This document shows, one piece after another, positions 1 through 7,556 of a stretch of 64,000 nucleotides of DNA. Position numbers and translations under genes: made by a program. The notes below the pieces were generated by a model. That model was given only the letters and a program-made list of their open reading frames with translations. It was not told the origin of the DNA and searched no databases. Each line of letters begins with the position of its first letter. Positions within the stretch are counted from its first letter, which is position 1. Source of the stretch: Microbacterium sp. Leaf320 (GTDB lineage Bacteria; Actinomycetota; Actinomycetes; Actinomycetales; Microbacteriaceae); NCBI RefSeq assembly GCF_001423485.1, contig NZ_LMOD01000001.1, positions 564,617-628,616 on the forward strand. Reading direction: 5' to 3'.

Positions 1-1
1 C

Positions 2-370
2 GGGATCTTCCTCGGCCTCGTCGGGGTGTTCCCGGTCGACGAGTTCTTCGCCCTGCACACCGGAGTCGCTTCGGGCATGGTCGTCGCCTTCGGCATCCTC
101 GTGTTCATGCTGCGTCGATGGATCCCTGGGGTGTCGCGCACGTTCCTCATGCTCGGATTCGTGTTCATCCTCGTGATCGTGGCGCTCGCGGTCCTGTTCG
201 CCGTCGGGTACTACACGCTCACAGCGGTGGAACTCGTGGCGGGAGTGCTGGTGTTCACCTGGATCATCCTGTTCATCCGCACCGCGGATGCGCTCACGCG
301 CGACGCTGCGATGACGGGCGGAGCGGCGCTTTTCGCTCCTGCCGACGCCGGGACGGATGTGCGCGAATGA
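2..370 (+). CDS. DUF998-like membrane protein, C-terminal fragment
   Basis: The 5' end lies outside the window; the frame is open from base 2 and stops with TGA at 368-370. About 122 residues are visible. They contain hydrophobic segments separated by short charged turns (RRWIPG, IRTADALTRD), so this is an integral membrane protein. The motif GVFPVDEFFALHTGVASG with the following helices resembles the C-terminal half of DUF998 family proteins, whose function is unknown. The GTG at 26 is probably internal, because the upstream codons (GIFLGLVG) continue the same helix. The next gene starts 39 nt downstream from its own -10 box, so this is probably the end of a separate unit. Confidence 0.6.
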   Translation, partial: GIFLGLVGVFPVDEFFALHTGVASGMVVAFGILVFMLRRWIPGVSRTFLMLGFVFILVIVALAVLFAVGYYTLTAVELVAGVLVFTWIILFIRTADALTRDAAMTGGAALFAPADAGTDVRE

Positions 371-397
371 GTCCTTGTCCCGTTCCCGGTATATCAG

Positions 398-403
398 TAC
401 GTT
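398..403 (+). promoter_or_regulatory. -10 box TACGTT, leaderless start
   Basis: TACGTT lies exactly 6 nt before the ATG of the regulator gene at 410, and no Shine-Dalgarno sequence is visible. This fits the TANNNT + 6 nt + start codon pattern seen repeatedly in this window. Confidence 0.5.
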
Positions 404-409
404 GAACGC

Positions 410-2959
410 ATGGTCAGTCTCCCCCGCCTGACGAAATCCGGACCGGAAGTGAGGTTCCGCGCTCCGTCGCGGCAACCCGGCATCATAACGCGGCAGAGGG
501 TGTCCTCCGTGATCAGCGCCTCGGTCGAGGCCAACCCCCTGACGGTCATCAGCGCACCGAGCGGGTTCGGCAAGACGATGGCCGTGGTGGAGTGGGCCGC
601 CGCCCATGAGGGTGAGGTCGCCTGGCTCTCACTGAACTCCTACGACTCGGACCCGTCCCGCCTGGCCCAAGGTGTCGTCGACGCTCTGAATGTCTCGGCT
701 GAACGATCGGGTCGCGCGCCGCTGTTTCCGCGCGACCTCGACGACCCCCTGCACACCTATCAGGAGATCTGTCGGGTGTTCGGCGATGCCGACGCGACCG
801 TCCAGCTGGTCGTCGATGACTCGCATCGTGCAGGGGAGGACTGGCGGCGCGGTCTTCTGGGGATGCTCGCGGAGCAGGCGCCCGACCGACTGCGGATCGT
901 TCTGGTCGGAACCACGCTGCTCGAGGTCACCTCCTCCCGTCAACGACTCATGAATCCGGAATCCTTCGTCGGCGCCGACGTGCTGCGGTTCTCCGAGCCG
1001 GAGGTGAGGGCTCTGCGGGCGAGGGAGTCGGGAGGCCTCGCCGCCGATGCGATTCTCGAGGAGACCCAGGGGTGGCCGATCGCGGTCCGGCTGATGATGA
1101 TCGGCGGGACCCGCCCCGATTCCGATGCGTCGATCGCCTCGGCCTTCCTCGGCGACTACGTCCGAGAGCACGTGCTCGGGATGCTCCCTGCTGACATCGC
1201 CCGGTTCGTGCTCGACGCGAGCGTCTGCCCCGAACTCACCGGAGACCTCGCGACCGCGGTGACCCAGGACCCTCGGGCGCCCGAGCTGCTGGAGAGCTGC
1301 GTGCGACAGGGGCTGTTCCTCGACAAGTTCGAGGGACCGCACTGCCCGGTCTACCGGTGGCACGCGGCGTTCGCGCGGCAATGTGCGGAGATTCTGCGGG
1401 CGGATCCTGCGCGAGCGGCAGCCTGCCATCGCCGGGCGGCAGCGCATCTCGAGGCCTCCGACCCCATCTCCGCGATCGCGCACTCGGTCATGGCCGGAGA
1501 CACCGACCGCGCGCGTCGCACGCTGATGGACCACTGGGTCGGACTCGTCGTCGGCGCAGGGGCCGCCGAGGTCGAGCGCGCGGCGACCGAGATGCTGCGT
1601 CATGCTCCGGACGACGCCGAGGTGCTCCTGGTGCGTGCGTGTGCGGGTGACGTCCTCGGCGACCACGTCGTCGCTCGAGAGCTTTTCCACCGCGCGGCCG
1701 CGGCGATCGAACGCTCCGACGGCGCGAGCCCCCGGACCGTCCTGCAGGTGGCCAGACTGTTCATCGCCGACGAGCGGGAGGAGCTCGCTCAGGCGAGCGC
1801 CGACGTGCGGGAGATGCTTCTCCGTGCGGATGCGACAGCGCTCAGCGATCGGGCGGCGATCAACTACCTCATGGGCTGGACCGAGATCAGGCATCGCACC
1901 GAACCGTCGATTCCCCTCGAGTACTTCGCGGCCGCAGCTCGCGAGGCGAGGAACTCGGGTGACCGGGAGCTGGCCAAACGATCGCTGGGACACCTCGCGT
2001 TCGGCCAGACCTGGGCAGGGCAGTTCACCGCGGCGCGGGCGTCGCTCGACGAGGTCGAGCGCGCAGAGGACGTGCGGCTGTCGTGGAGCACCTACGCGGG
2101 CGGGAGCGCCGCGGCCGCCGCCGGGTACGTCGCCTATTGGTCCGGCGACGTGGACGGAGCCATCCGAGACTTCGGCGCCATCCTGGCCAATGGTGCGTCG
2201 GACCGCTCGTTCACCAGTATCGCCCGCATGATGATCGCCTATTCGGCGGCGGAGACGGGAGACCCGGGGGCGTGCCGTAGGGCGGCCATCGGGATACAGG
2301 ACATTCCGCTCGAGGTCGTGCATGGGCTCTCGTGGCCCACCTTCCGCGAATCCTCCATCGGTCTCCTCGAGGAGGCGGTGGGGAGGCAGGATCGAGCGCT
2401 GCGGATCGCGGGCAAATATCGGCAGTGTCCCGATCTTCCAGTCGTCTGCGTAGCGCTCGCCGGGATCTTCCGTCGGGCCGGGGAGTACGCGCCAGCGCTC
2501 GAGATGCTCCGGAGCCTCCGTAGCTTCTCGGAGGTCTCGTACGTCAAGGTGGCGACCCTCATCACCGCAGCGGTTCTGCGCCGCCACGCCGGCTACCACG
2601 ACGCCGCGCACGAGGTCTGTGAGGCCGCGATCGCGGTCGCCTCCGCGGAGGGCATCCGCCTGCCGTTCGGCCCACGCGAGTCCGCGGTCCGGAAGCTGCT
2701 GCACGAGCACGTGCACTTCGGCACGCAGTATGAGGACTTCGTCGCACGGTGCCTGGTGGCCGAGACGCACGGATCTCGGGTCGGCTTGCTCTCGGATCGG
2801 GAAAGAGATGTCTATCAGCAGCTGCAGACGGGCCGCACGCTGCCGGAGATCGCCGATGTCCTGCGCCTGTCGATCAATACGGTGAAGACCCACCAGCGCT
2901 CGATCTACCGCAAGCTGGGTGTCTCGTCGCGACGTGAAGCGGTGCAGACGACTCTGTGA
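410..2959 (+). CDS. LuxR-family ATP-dependent regulator (LAL/MalT type)
   Basis: An 849-residue cytoplasmic transcription regulator of the large ATP-binding LuxR class. A Walker A motif (APSGFGKT, about residues 49-56) and a Walker B-like LVVDDSH (about 133-139) mark an N-terminal STAND-type NTPase. The long middle region is helical and alanine-rich, as expected for TPR-like sensor repeats. The last 57 residues are a LuxR-type helix-turn-helix (LLSDRERDVY ... LSINTVKTHQRSIYRKLG). Members bind DNA after an effector triggers ATP-dependent oligomerisation, as MalT does with maltotriose. The effector and targets here are unknown. The gene converges on the next one with a 9-nt gap, so it is transcribed alone. 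The start at 410 has no ribosome-binding site but has a -10 box 6 nt upstream. Confidence 0.88.
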   Translation: MVSLPRLTKSGPEVRFRAPSRQPGIITRQRVSSVISASVEANPLTVISAPSGFGKTMAVVEWAAAHEGEVAWLSLNSYDSDPSRLAQGVVDALNVSAERSGRAPLFPRDLDDPLHTYQEICRVFGDADATVQLVVDDSHRAGEDWRRGLLGMLAEQAPDRLRIVLVGTTLLEVTSSRQRLMNPESFVGADVLRFSEPEVRALRARESGGLAADAILEETQGWPIAVRLMMIGGTRPDSDASIASAFLGDYVREHVLGMLPADIARFVLDASVCPELTGDLATAVTQDPRAPELLESCVRQGLFLDKFEGPHCPVYRWHAAFARQCAEILRADPARAAACHRRAAAHLEASDPISAIAHSVMAGDTDRARRTLMDHWVGLVVGAGAAEVERAATEMLRHAPDDAEVLLVRACAGDVLGDHVVARELFHRAAAAIERSDGASPRTVLQVARLFIADEREELAQASADVREMLLRADATALSDRAAINYLMGWTEIRHRTEPSIPLEYFAAAAREARNSGDRELAKRSLGHLAFGQTWAGQFTAARASLDEVERAEDVRLSWSTYAGGSAAAAAGYVAYWSGDVDGAIRDFGAILANGASDRSFTSIARMMIAYSAAETGDPGACRRAAIGIQDIPLEVVHGLSWPTFRESSIGLLEEAVGRQDRALRIAGKYRQCPDLPVVCVALAGIFRRAGEYAPALEMLRSLRSFSEVSYVKVATLITAAVLRRHAGYHDAAHEVCEAAIAVASAEGIRLPFGPRESAVRKLLHEHVHFGTQYEDFVARCLVAETHGSRVGLLSDRERDVYQQLQTGRTLPEIADVLRLSINTVKTHQRSIYRKLGVSSRREAVQTTL

Positions 2960-2968
2960 GGTTCCGGG

Positions 2969-3409
2969 TCAGCGCCGGTCGAGCGTGGATCCGAGCACCG
3001 TGTTCGCGACACTCGCGGGGACGAACTGCGTCGCGAGGATGATGTCGCCGTTGAACGTCAGCTCTGCGGAGAACTGCTCGGCCCAGGTCGGCTCGACCAG
3101 GATGAGCAGGGCGGACGACGACACGGGGAGCGCCGTGGCGAAATGGCGCACGTCGTCTTCGGAGACGATGCCCCGAGCGTGGAGCTCGAGCCCCGCGAGG
3201 GTGAACTCGTCGGAATCCACCTCGCGGAGGCTGAACTCGTGCGCCGTGGGCCGCCTGATGAGCAGCACGTCGAGGACGCGCACGGTGCCGGCCTCCACCT
3301 GACGCAGCAACGCCTCGAGAACGCTCGGGCGGAGATGGTCGGAGCCGAGTCTCACGACGAAGAACTCGACGTCTCCGAGAGCCCGCGTCACACCGACCAT
3401 CTCGCCCAT
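2969..3409 (-). CDS. small unknown-family protein (DUF6325-like), copy A
   Basis: A 146-residue cytoplasmic protein without membrane segments. It aligns with the protein at 4073-4507: both start with an EFF/EFY strand, then share a G(T/V)VR(V/L)LD motif, an acidic stretch (LREVDSDE), a helix of small residues, and a C-terminal region ending near VPA(S/P)V. I believe the family is annotated as DUF6325, but this is from memory. The start at 3409 was chosen because it is the first ATG after the stop of the upstream SHOCT gene, 4 nt away. The longer reading frame upstream overlaps that gene and is Arg/Ser-rich shadow sequence. The two genes almost certainly form one transcript. Function unknown. 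Confidence 0.7.
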   Translation of the reverse strand: MGEMVGVTRALGDVEFFVVRLGSDHLRPSVLEALLRQVEAGTVRVLDVLLIRRPTAHEFSLREVDSDEFTLAGLELHARGIVSEDDVRHFATALPVSSSALLILVEPTWAEQFSAELTFNGDIILATQFVPASVANTVLGSTLDRR

Positions 3410-3413
3410 GTCA

Positions 3414-3803
3414 TCAGCTGAGGGCTCGGGCCTTGATGGAGGCGAACTCCTCGTTCGTGATCGTTCCCGCGGCGAGGAGCTTCGAGGCCTTGTCGATCTC
3501 GTCGCTCGGGCTGTGCGACGCCACGCTGCGGATATACGAGTCGGCCGCGTGCCGCTGCTCCTGGTACGCAGATGCGCTTCTCTGGGCCATTCCCTGGCCA
3601 CGAGCGATCAGATAGACGAGAGCCGTGAGGAAAGGCACGAAGATCAGGAAGATGATCCAGATCGCCTTGACCCAGCCGTTGACCGTGTGGTCGCGGAAGA
3701 GGTCGGCGACGATGTTGAAGAGCACCATGAGGTACGAGATGAACACGAATGCCCAGAAGAACCACCAGATGATGGCCCAGAAGCTGTCCCAGATCGACAT
3801 CAT
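3414..3803 (-). CDS. membrane protein with PLDc_N-like and SHOCT domains, copy A
   Basis: About 128 residues. Two membrane helices come first (IIWWFFWAFVFISYL and IWIIFLIFVPFLTALVYLIA), followed by ARGQGMA, the arrangement of phospholipase D/cardiolipin synthase N-terminal-like (PLDc_N) membrane anchors. The C terminus is a SHOCT domain (DEIDKASKLLAAGTITNEEFASIKARAL). SHOCT domains are short C-terminal oligomerisation modules. Two ATG codons are adjacent at 3803 and 3800; AAAGGAG upstream is best spaced (6 nt) for the second. It is the first gene of a minus-strand pair with the unknown-family protein, mirrored by 4073-4847 on the other strand. Confidence 0.75.
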   Translation of the reverse strand: MMSIWDSFWAIIWWFFWAFVFISYLMVLFNIVADLFRDHTVNGWVKAIWIIFLIFVPFLTALVYLIARGQGMAQRSASAYQEQRHAADSYIRSVASHSPSDEIDKASKLLAAGTITNEEFASIKARALS

Positions 3804-4072
3804 CGACTCCTTTCGTTGAGGTACTGCGTACCGAGATCCTGACAGCGCCCACCGCTCCCTGTACCGCCACCTCACCCAGAGCGGGCGAGCCCCTGTCCGG
3901 TGGGATCTCGACATCGCTCGGCGCTGCGGTCACCCCGTTGGGGTGAGCGCACCGATCGCCGTCCTGTGCACCGGTGCGAGCATGAGTCTCACATCGCCCG
4001 CACCCGTGGCGACGGTCGAAGCGCTCGGTGTGAGTCACGCATCGGAATCCCCTCGAGAGAACGGCCACCTAC
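3804..4072. other. divergent intergenic region between two SHOCT modules
   Basis: A 269-bp region separates the two oppositely transcribed modules. Neither strand has a convincing gene. It must hold both promoters, but I cannot point to a clear -35/-10 pair. The only strong signal is the AAAGGAG site just before the minus-strand gene. Confidence 0.45.
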
Positions 4073-4507
4073 ATGAATGACTTCCGATTCGGGCCGGCGG
4101 AGTTCTATCTGGTCGGGTTCGAAGGAGACAGCCCGGACCCTGAGACCTTCCGCGCGCTGACCGAGCTCGTCAGCAGCGGCGTCGTCCGCCTGCTCGACTT
4201 CGTCGTCCTCACGAAGACGGAGGACGGCGAGGTGGAAATCCGCGAACTCGACGAGGACAGTGACATCCTCAGCCTCGGTGGCCTCGCTCCCATCGCCGCG
4301 GGGATCGCGGGTGAAGAGGATGTCGAGGACTTGGCCGAGCTCGTACCTCCAGGACATTCGGCGGCCATCGTCGTGCTCGAACTCTCGTTCGCACGCGAAC
4401 TCGCGCAGCGGCTCGCTGCGGCGGGCGGCCAGGTGCTGCACAGCGAGCGCGTCCCGGCACCGGTCGTGAACGCCATGATGGACATCCTCGATCAGGAAGG
4501 TGAATGA
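4073..4507 (+). CDS. small unknown-family protein (DUF6325-like), copy B
   Basis: A 144-residue acidic soluble protein, paralogous to 2969-3409. The shared core includes EFYLV near the N terminus, SGVVRLLDFVVL, the acidic IRELDED segment and VPAPVVNAM near the end. It has no membrane segment or known catalytic motif. The ATG at 4073 is preceded by a GA-rich stretch (GAGAGA) that could act as a weak ribosome-binding site. It is the first gene of an apparent operon with the SHOCT protein (1-nt gap), two tiny ORFs and a large membrane protein. Function unknown. Confidence 0.72.
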   Translation: MNDFRFGPAEFYLVGFEGDSPDPETFRALTELVSSGVVRLLDFVVLTKTEDGEVEIRELDEDSDILSLGGLAPIAAGIAGEEDVEDLAELVPPGHSAAIVVLELSFARELAQRLAAAGGQVLHSERVPAPVVNAMMDILDQEGE

Positions 4508-4508
4508 C

Positions 4509-4847
4509 ATGCCATTCAGAAGGTTCGGCCGCCCCGGGTTGATCGGTCTCGCCGCCAGGACCGCCGTCGTCGCCGGCACCGCGACCGCCGTGCAAGGGGT
4601 CGCGATGCGACACAGGGAGCAGCAGGCGCAGGGGCAGTACGAGCAGGAGCAGTACGCGGCCGCGCAGCAGCAGGCGCAGATCGACGCGGCAGCGCAGAAC
4701 GCCGCGACCCAGTATGTGCCGGGGGCAGCGCCCGCAGCCGGTGCCGACGACATGATCTCGAAGCTCCAGCAGCTGGCCTCGCTGAAGGCCTCCGGGGTGT
4801 TGTCGGAGGCGGAGTTCGTCGCCGCCAAGCAGAAGCTGCTGAGTTAG
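4509..4847 (+). CDS. SHOCT-domain protein, copy B
   Basis: 112 residues. A basic N terminus (MPFRRFGRPG) leads into a short Ala/Gly-rich hydrophobic stretch (LAARTAVVAGTATAV), then a Gln/Ala-rich linker likely to be coiled or disordered, and a C-terminal SHOCT domain (KLQQLASLKASGVLSEAEFVAAKQ). The ATG at 4509 follows AGGAAGG (4494-4500) at 8 nt and begins 1 nt after the previous stop. A GTG at 4500 in the same frame lies inside that ribosome-binding site and is less likely. Unlike copy A it has only a marginal membrane segment, so the two SHOCT partners have diverged. Confidence 0.8.
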   Translation: MPFRRFGRPGLIGLAARTAVVAGTATAVQGVAMRHREQQAQGQYEQEQYAAAQQQAQIDAAAQNAATQYVPGAAPAAGADDMISKLQQLASLKASGVLSEAEFVAAKQKLLS

Positions 4848-4872
4848 CGCGCGGAGGGCGGAGGAGACGCAC

Positions 4873-4962
4873 ATGGGTCGGGGCATCGGGCTGCTGCCAC
4901 TCGCGCTCGGCATCCGGATGAGCGCTCTGTCCATCGGCAACGGGATCACCGCGTTCTCGTGA
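4873..4962 (+). CDS. possible 29-residue hydrophobic small protein
   Basis: ATG at 4873 is preceded by GAGGAG (4861-4866) at 6-nt spacing and reads 29 codons to TGA. The product (starting MGRGIGLLPLALG) is glycine- and leucine-rich with one arginine in the middle. It could insert weakly in a membrane. It lies 25 nt after the SHOCT gene and 36 nt before another tiny ORF. Only the ribosome-binding site and its position support it; I recognise no family. Confidence 0.35.
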   Translation: MGRGIGLLPLALGIRMSALSIGNGITAFS

Positions 4963-4998
4963 GCGTCGGCGATGTGAAGCGGAAGAGGGTGCGGACAC

Positions 4999-5106
4999 AT
5001 GGACTGGGTGATGATCGGCGGCTTCGCGTTGCTCGCCCTGGCGATCCTGATGGTGGTCGTCGGCATCATGACGGCGATCCTGATGCGCCGTCACCGGCGT
5101 CGATGA
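4999..5106 (+). CDS. possible 35-residue single-span membrane protein
   Basis: ATG at 4999 reads 35 codons to TGA at 5104-5106. The product has one strongly hydrophobic segment of about 25 residues (starting WVMIGGFALLALAILMVVVG) followed by a very basic tail (MRRHRRR), a clear positive-inside topology. A purine-rich AGAGGG sits upstream at a long spacing. The next gene begins 16 nt later on the same strand. The helix-plus-basic-tail design makes it more credible than a chance ORF; function unknown. Confidence 0.5.
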   Translation: MDWVMIGGFALLALAILMVVVGIMTAILMRRHRRR

Positions 5107-5122
5107 ACGAGGAGGACGGCAC

Positions 5123-6502
5123 ATGACCGAACTGGACGACCTGAGGGCCCGGGTCCGCGCCCTCGAGCAGGAGAACACGAGCCTTCGTGCGCCGAGGAGG
5201 AGGTCGCGAGGCAGATCCGTCGTCGCGGGCATCGTGCTGGTGCTCGCGGTGCTGATCTCGCCGATCGCGGCGATGGGCACGTGGGCGCGGCTTCAGCTGG
5301 TGGATGCCGATCAGTTCGTCTCGACCTTCGCTCCGCTGGCCCAGGACCCGGACGTGCAGGACTTCGTCGCCGAGCAGGTCAGCGCGGCGATCCACGAGCA
5401 GGTCGACCTCACTGCGGTCGTCGGCGACGTCTTCGACGGACTGCGGGAACTCGACCTGCCACCACGCGCGGAGTCCGCCCTGACTCTGCTCGAGGTGCCG
5501 GCGGCCAGCGGGCTGGTCGGACTCGTCGACAGCGTCGTTCGCGATCTCGTGGCCTCCGACCAGTTCGCGACGATCTGGGCCGAGTCGCTCCGCTTCACGC
5601 ACGAGAGGGCTGTCGCGATCATGCAGAACAGCCCGGACACCGCGCTGCAGCTCGCCGACGACGGTGTGCTGTCGGTCGACCTCGGAGTCGTGGTCGCCCG
5701 GGTGAAGGCCGAACTCGCAGAGCGGGGAGTCGGGTTCGCCGATCTCATCCCCGAGATCGACAGATCCATCCCGATCGCGCAGGCCGACGCGCTGGTGTTG
5801 GTGCGCACCATCTACCAGGTGGCGGTGAGCTCGGGATTCTGGCTTCCGTGGATCGTGCTCGGGTTCCTGGTCGTCGGTGTGCTGCTGGCACGCGACCGTC
5901 CGCGCGCGGTGCTCTGGACCAGTCTCGGTTTCGCTCTCGTGTTCCTCCTGTTCTCCGCCGGCCTCGGAATCGGTCGTGGATTCTTCATCGGCGCGGTGAG
6001 CCCGTCGATCATGACGGCTGCCGCGGCGCAGTCGATGTTCGACATGCTCACCGCGCTGCTGAGTTCGACGATCGCCGCTCTCGCGCTCGTCGGAGTCGTG
6101 GTCGCCGCCTGGGCATGGATCGCCGGATCGAGTCCGACCGCGCGCAAGATCCGTGGGGCGGCCGAGAGCGGCTTCGCGTCGATCCGGCGGGCGGGGGAGC
6201 GACGTGGCCTCTCGACCGGACGATTCGGCGCCGGCGTCGACAGGTTCCGGGGGCCCATCCTCGTCACGGGGATGCTCCTGGCAGTGCTGATCCTGATCGT
6301 GAACCGACCCGTCTCGTTCGGCATCATCATCGGGCTCGGCCTCGCGCTCCTGGGGCTCGTCCTTATCGTCGAGCTGGTTCGGCGACCACCGGGCGACAGC
6401 GACGATGAGAAGCCGGAGGCGGACTCGGTGCTGATCGGGGCTTCTGCAGAAGCGGCGCAGCCCCGGTCGGAGCCGGAGGGGATCACCGACGCGACGAGTT
6501 GA
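5123..6502 (+). CDS. multi-pass membrane protein with N-terminal coiled coil
   Basis: 459 residues. The first 25 form a short heptad-like helix (LDDLRARVRALEQENTSL), then a basic patch and a first membrane helix (about 34-54). A large external or cytoplasmic domain of about 180 residues follows. Several more membrane helices come after about residue 235 (FWLPWIVLGFLVVGVLL, LWTSLGFALVFLLFSAGLG and others), and the tail is acidic. A good ribosome-binding site (GGAGGA, 6 nt) precedes the ATG. It is the last gene of the 4073-6502 run, so it probably works with the SHOCT proteins. I know no assigned function. Confidence 0.75.
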   Translation: MTELDDLRARVRALEQENTSLRAPRRRSRGRSVVAGIVLVLAVLISPIAAMGTWARLQLVDADQFVSTFAPLAQDPDVQDFVAEQVSAAIHEQVDLTAVVGDVFDGLRELDLPPRAESALTLLEVPAASGLVGLVDSVVRDLVASDQFATIWAESLRFTHERAVAIMQNSPDTALQLADDGVLSVDLGVVVARVKAELAERGVGFADLIPEIDRSIPIAQADALVLVRTIYQVAVSSGFWLPWIVLGFLVVGVLLARDRPRAVLWTSLGFALVFLLFSAGLGIGRGFFIGAVSPSIMTAAAAQSMFDMLTALLSSTIAALALVGVVVAAWAWIAGSSPTARKIRGAAESGFASIRRAGERRGLSTGRFGAGVDRFRGPILVTGMLLAVLILIVNRPVSFGIIIGLGLALLGLVLIVELVRRPPGDSDDEKPEADSVLIGASAEAAQPRSEPEGITDATS

Positions 6503-6541
6503 CGAACGCACGAGGGCGTTCCGCACCGCGCCCGAGAGACA

Positions 6542-6577
6542 GCGAGAGGGACCATCCTTGCGGATGGTCCCTCTCGC
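6542..6577. terminator. 16-bp perfect hairpin terminator
   Basis: The arms 6542-6557 and 6562-6577 are perfectly complementary around the loop TTGC. It lies between the end of the membrane protein gene and the 3' end of the oppositely transcribed tRNA gene, so it probably ends transcription from both sides. Confidence 0.8.
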
Positions 6578-6587
6578 GATGCGTGCG

Positions 6588-6660
6588 TGCCCCCGACTGG
6601 AATCGAACCAGCGACCTACGGTACCGGAAACCGGCGCTCTATCCACTGAGCTACGGAGGC
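6588..6660 (-). tRNA. tRNA-Arg (anticodon CCG)
   Basis: The 73-nt gene folds as a cloverleaf: acceptor GCCTCCG pairs with CGGGGGC (one G-U), the T arm is GCTGG/CCAGT with loop TTCGATT, and the anticodon loop TTCCGGT gives anticodon CCG. The 27-43 pair of the anticodon stem is mismatched (C-U). The CCA end is not encoded. A possible -10 box (TATTGT on the minus strand) lies about 10 nt upstream, at the very end of the SGNH hydrolase gene. The tRNA is the substrate of ArgS, encoded about 0.9 kb away. Confidence 0.92.
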
Positions 6661-6676
6661 GTACCGGTCGACAATA

Positions 6677-7486
6677 TCACTGCTCGGGCGTGGTCTCCGA
6701 CCCTCCGGCCTCGGTCACCGGCGCGTCGCCGAGTTCCGCGAGCGCCGCGGCGAGCTTCTCCGCCAGGTAACGGTGTCCGTCGGTGGACGGGTGCATGCGT
6801 CCGACCTCGACGTCGATCACGGACAGATAGTTCTGGTCGGTGATCCAGTCTTGGGCGATGGGGGAGATGTACCACCACCCTCGGGCTGCGGCGAGTTCTC
6901 CGAGATCGATATCGATCCGGGCGGTCTCTGCTCCGACGGGGAGCTCATGCGGTGCCGGGCCGAGAATGACGATCGTCGCGCCGGGGTACTTCGCGGACAT
7001 CGCATCCCACGCTGCGGTCACGGCCTCGCGGTAACCGGCTTCGCCGTCACGCCGGTCGTTTATGGAACCCTGCATGATGATCAAATCGGGCGCGAGCGCG
7101 GGGTCCAGAGCGGCGATGCGCTCGCCGAAGGCGGGACCGTCGAGTCCGGGCCGCAGATACCCGCTGCCTCGAACTCCGTCGACGATCGTCTCGCCGTCGA
7201 TCAATCCGGCGAGCACGTAGGCGTAGCCGAGCGTCGGCTCGGTCGCGGCAGATCCGTAGGTCCAGGAATCCCCGAACACAAGGACGGTCGGGTGCTCGGG
7301 GAGCAACAGTGGCACGGGGGCGATCGCGACTGCTTCGTCGGCGGCCGCAGCGGCGCCGGCAGGGGCGGAAGACGGCACCGGAACCCACGGACGCCACACG
7401 CCGAGGACGACCGCGGCGAGAGCCAGGATCACGGCGACGGCGAGGCCTGCGACGGGCAGGCGGTGGCGGACGGATGCGGCCTTCAT
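6677..7486 (-). CDS. secreted or membrane-anchored SGNH/GDSL hydrolase
   Basis: 269 residues. A basic N terminus and one hydrophobic helix (about 12-31) form a signal anchor, followed by an Ala/Pro linker. The hydrolase core has block I FGDSWTYGS with the nucleophile serine, a later GSINDRRD segment (block III-like, with Asn), and a C-terminal MHPSTDGHRYLA carrying the His of the catalytic triad. Such enzymes remove acyl or acetyl groups from lipids or surface glycans; the substrate cannot be read. The ATG at 7486 is the only good start: TACAGT sits 6 nt upstream and there is no Shine-Dalgarno site. The gene is divergent from argS. Confidence 0.85.
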   Translation of the reverse strand: MKAASVRHRLPVAGLAVAVILALAAVVLGVWRPWVPVPSSAPAGAAAAADEAVAIAPVPLLLPEHPTVLVFGDSWTYGSAATEPTLGYAYVLAGLIDGETIVDGVRGSGYLRPGLDGPAFGERIAALDPALAPDLIIMQGSINDRRDGEAGYREAVTAAWDAMSAKYPGATIVILGPAPHELPVGAETARIDIDLGELAAARGWWYISPIAQDWITDQNYLSVIDVEVGRMHPSTDGHRYLAEKLAAALAELGDAPVTEAGGSETTPEQ

Positions 7487-7492
7487 GGCATG

Positions 7493-7498
7493 ACTGTA
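7493..7498 (-). promoter_or_regulatory. -10 box TACAGT, leaderless start
   Basis: On the minus strand TACAGT is separated by 6 nt from the ATG of the SGNH hydrolase at 7486. Confidence 0.5.
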
Positions 7499-7541
7499 GA
7501 TCACGATCCGGCCCTCGCAAATTCGGGCGCGTGACGCGCCG

Positions 7542-7547
7542 TAAACT
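7542..7547 (+). promoter_or_regulatory. -10 box TAAACT of argS
   Basis: TAAACT ends 9 nt before the argS ATG. The spacer GGGAGGCCT could itself act as a very short leader with a purine-rich ribosome contact. Confidence 0.5.
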
Positions 7548-7556
7548 GGGAGGCCT

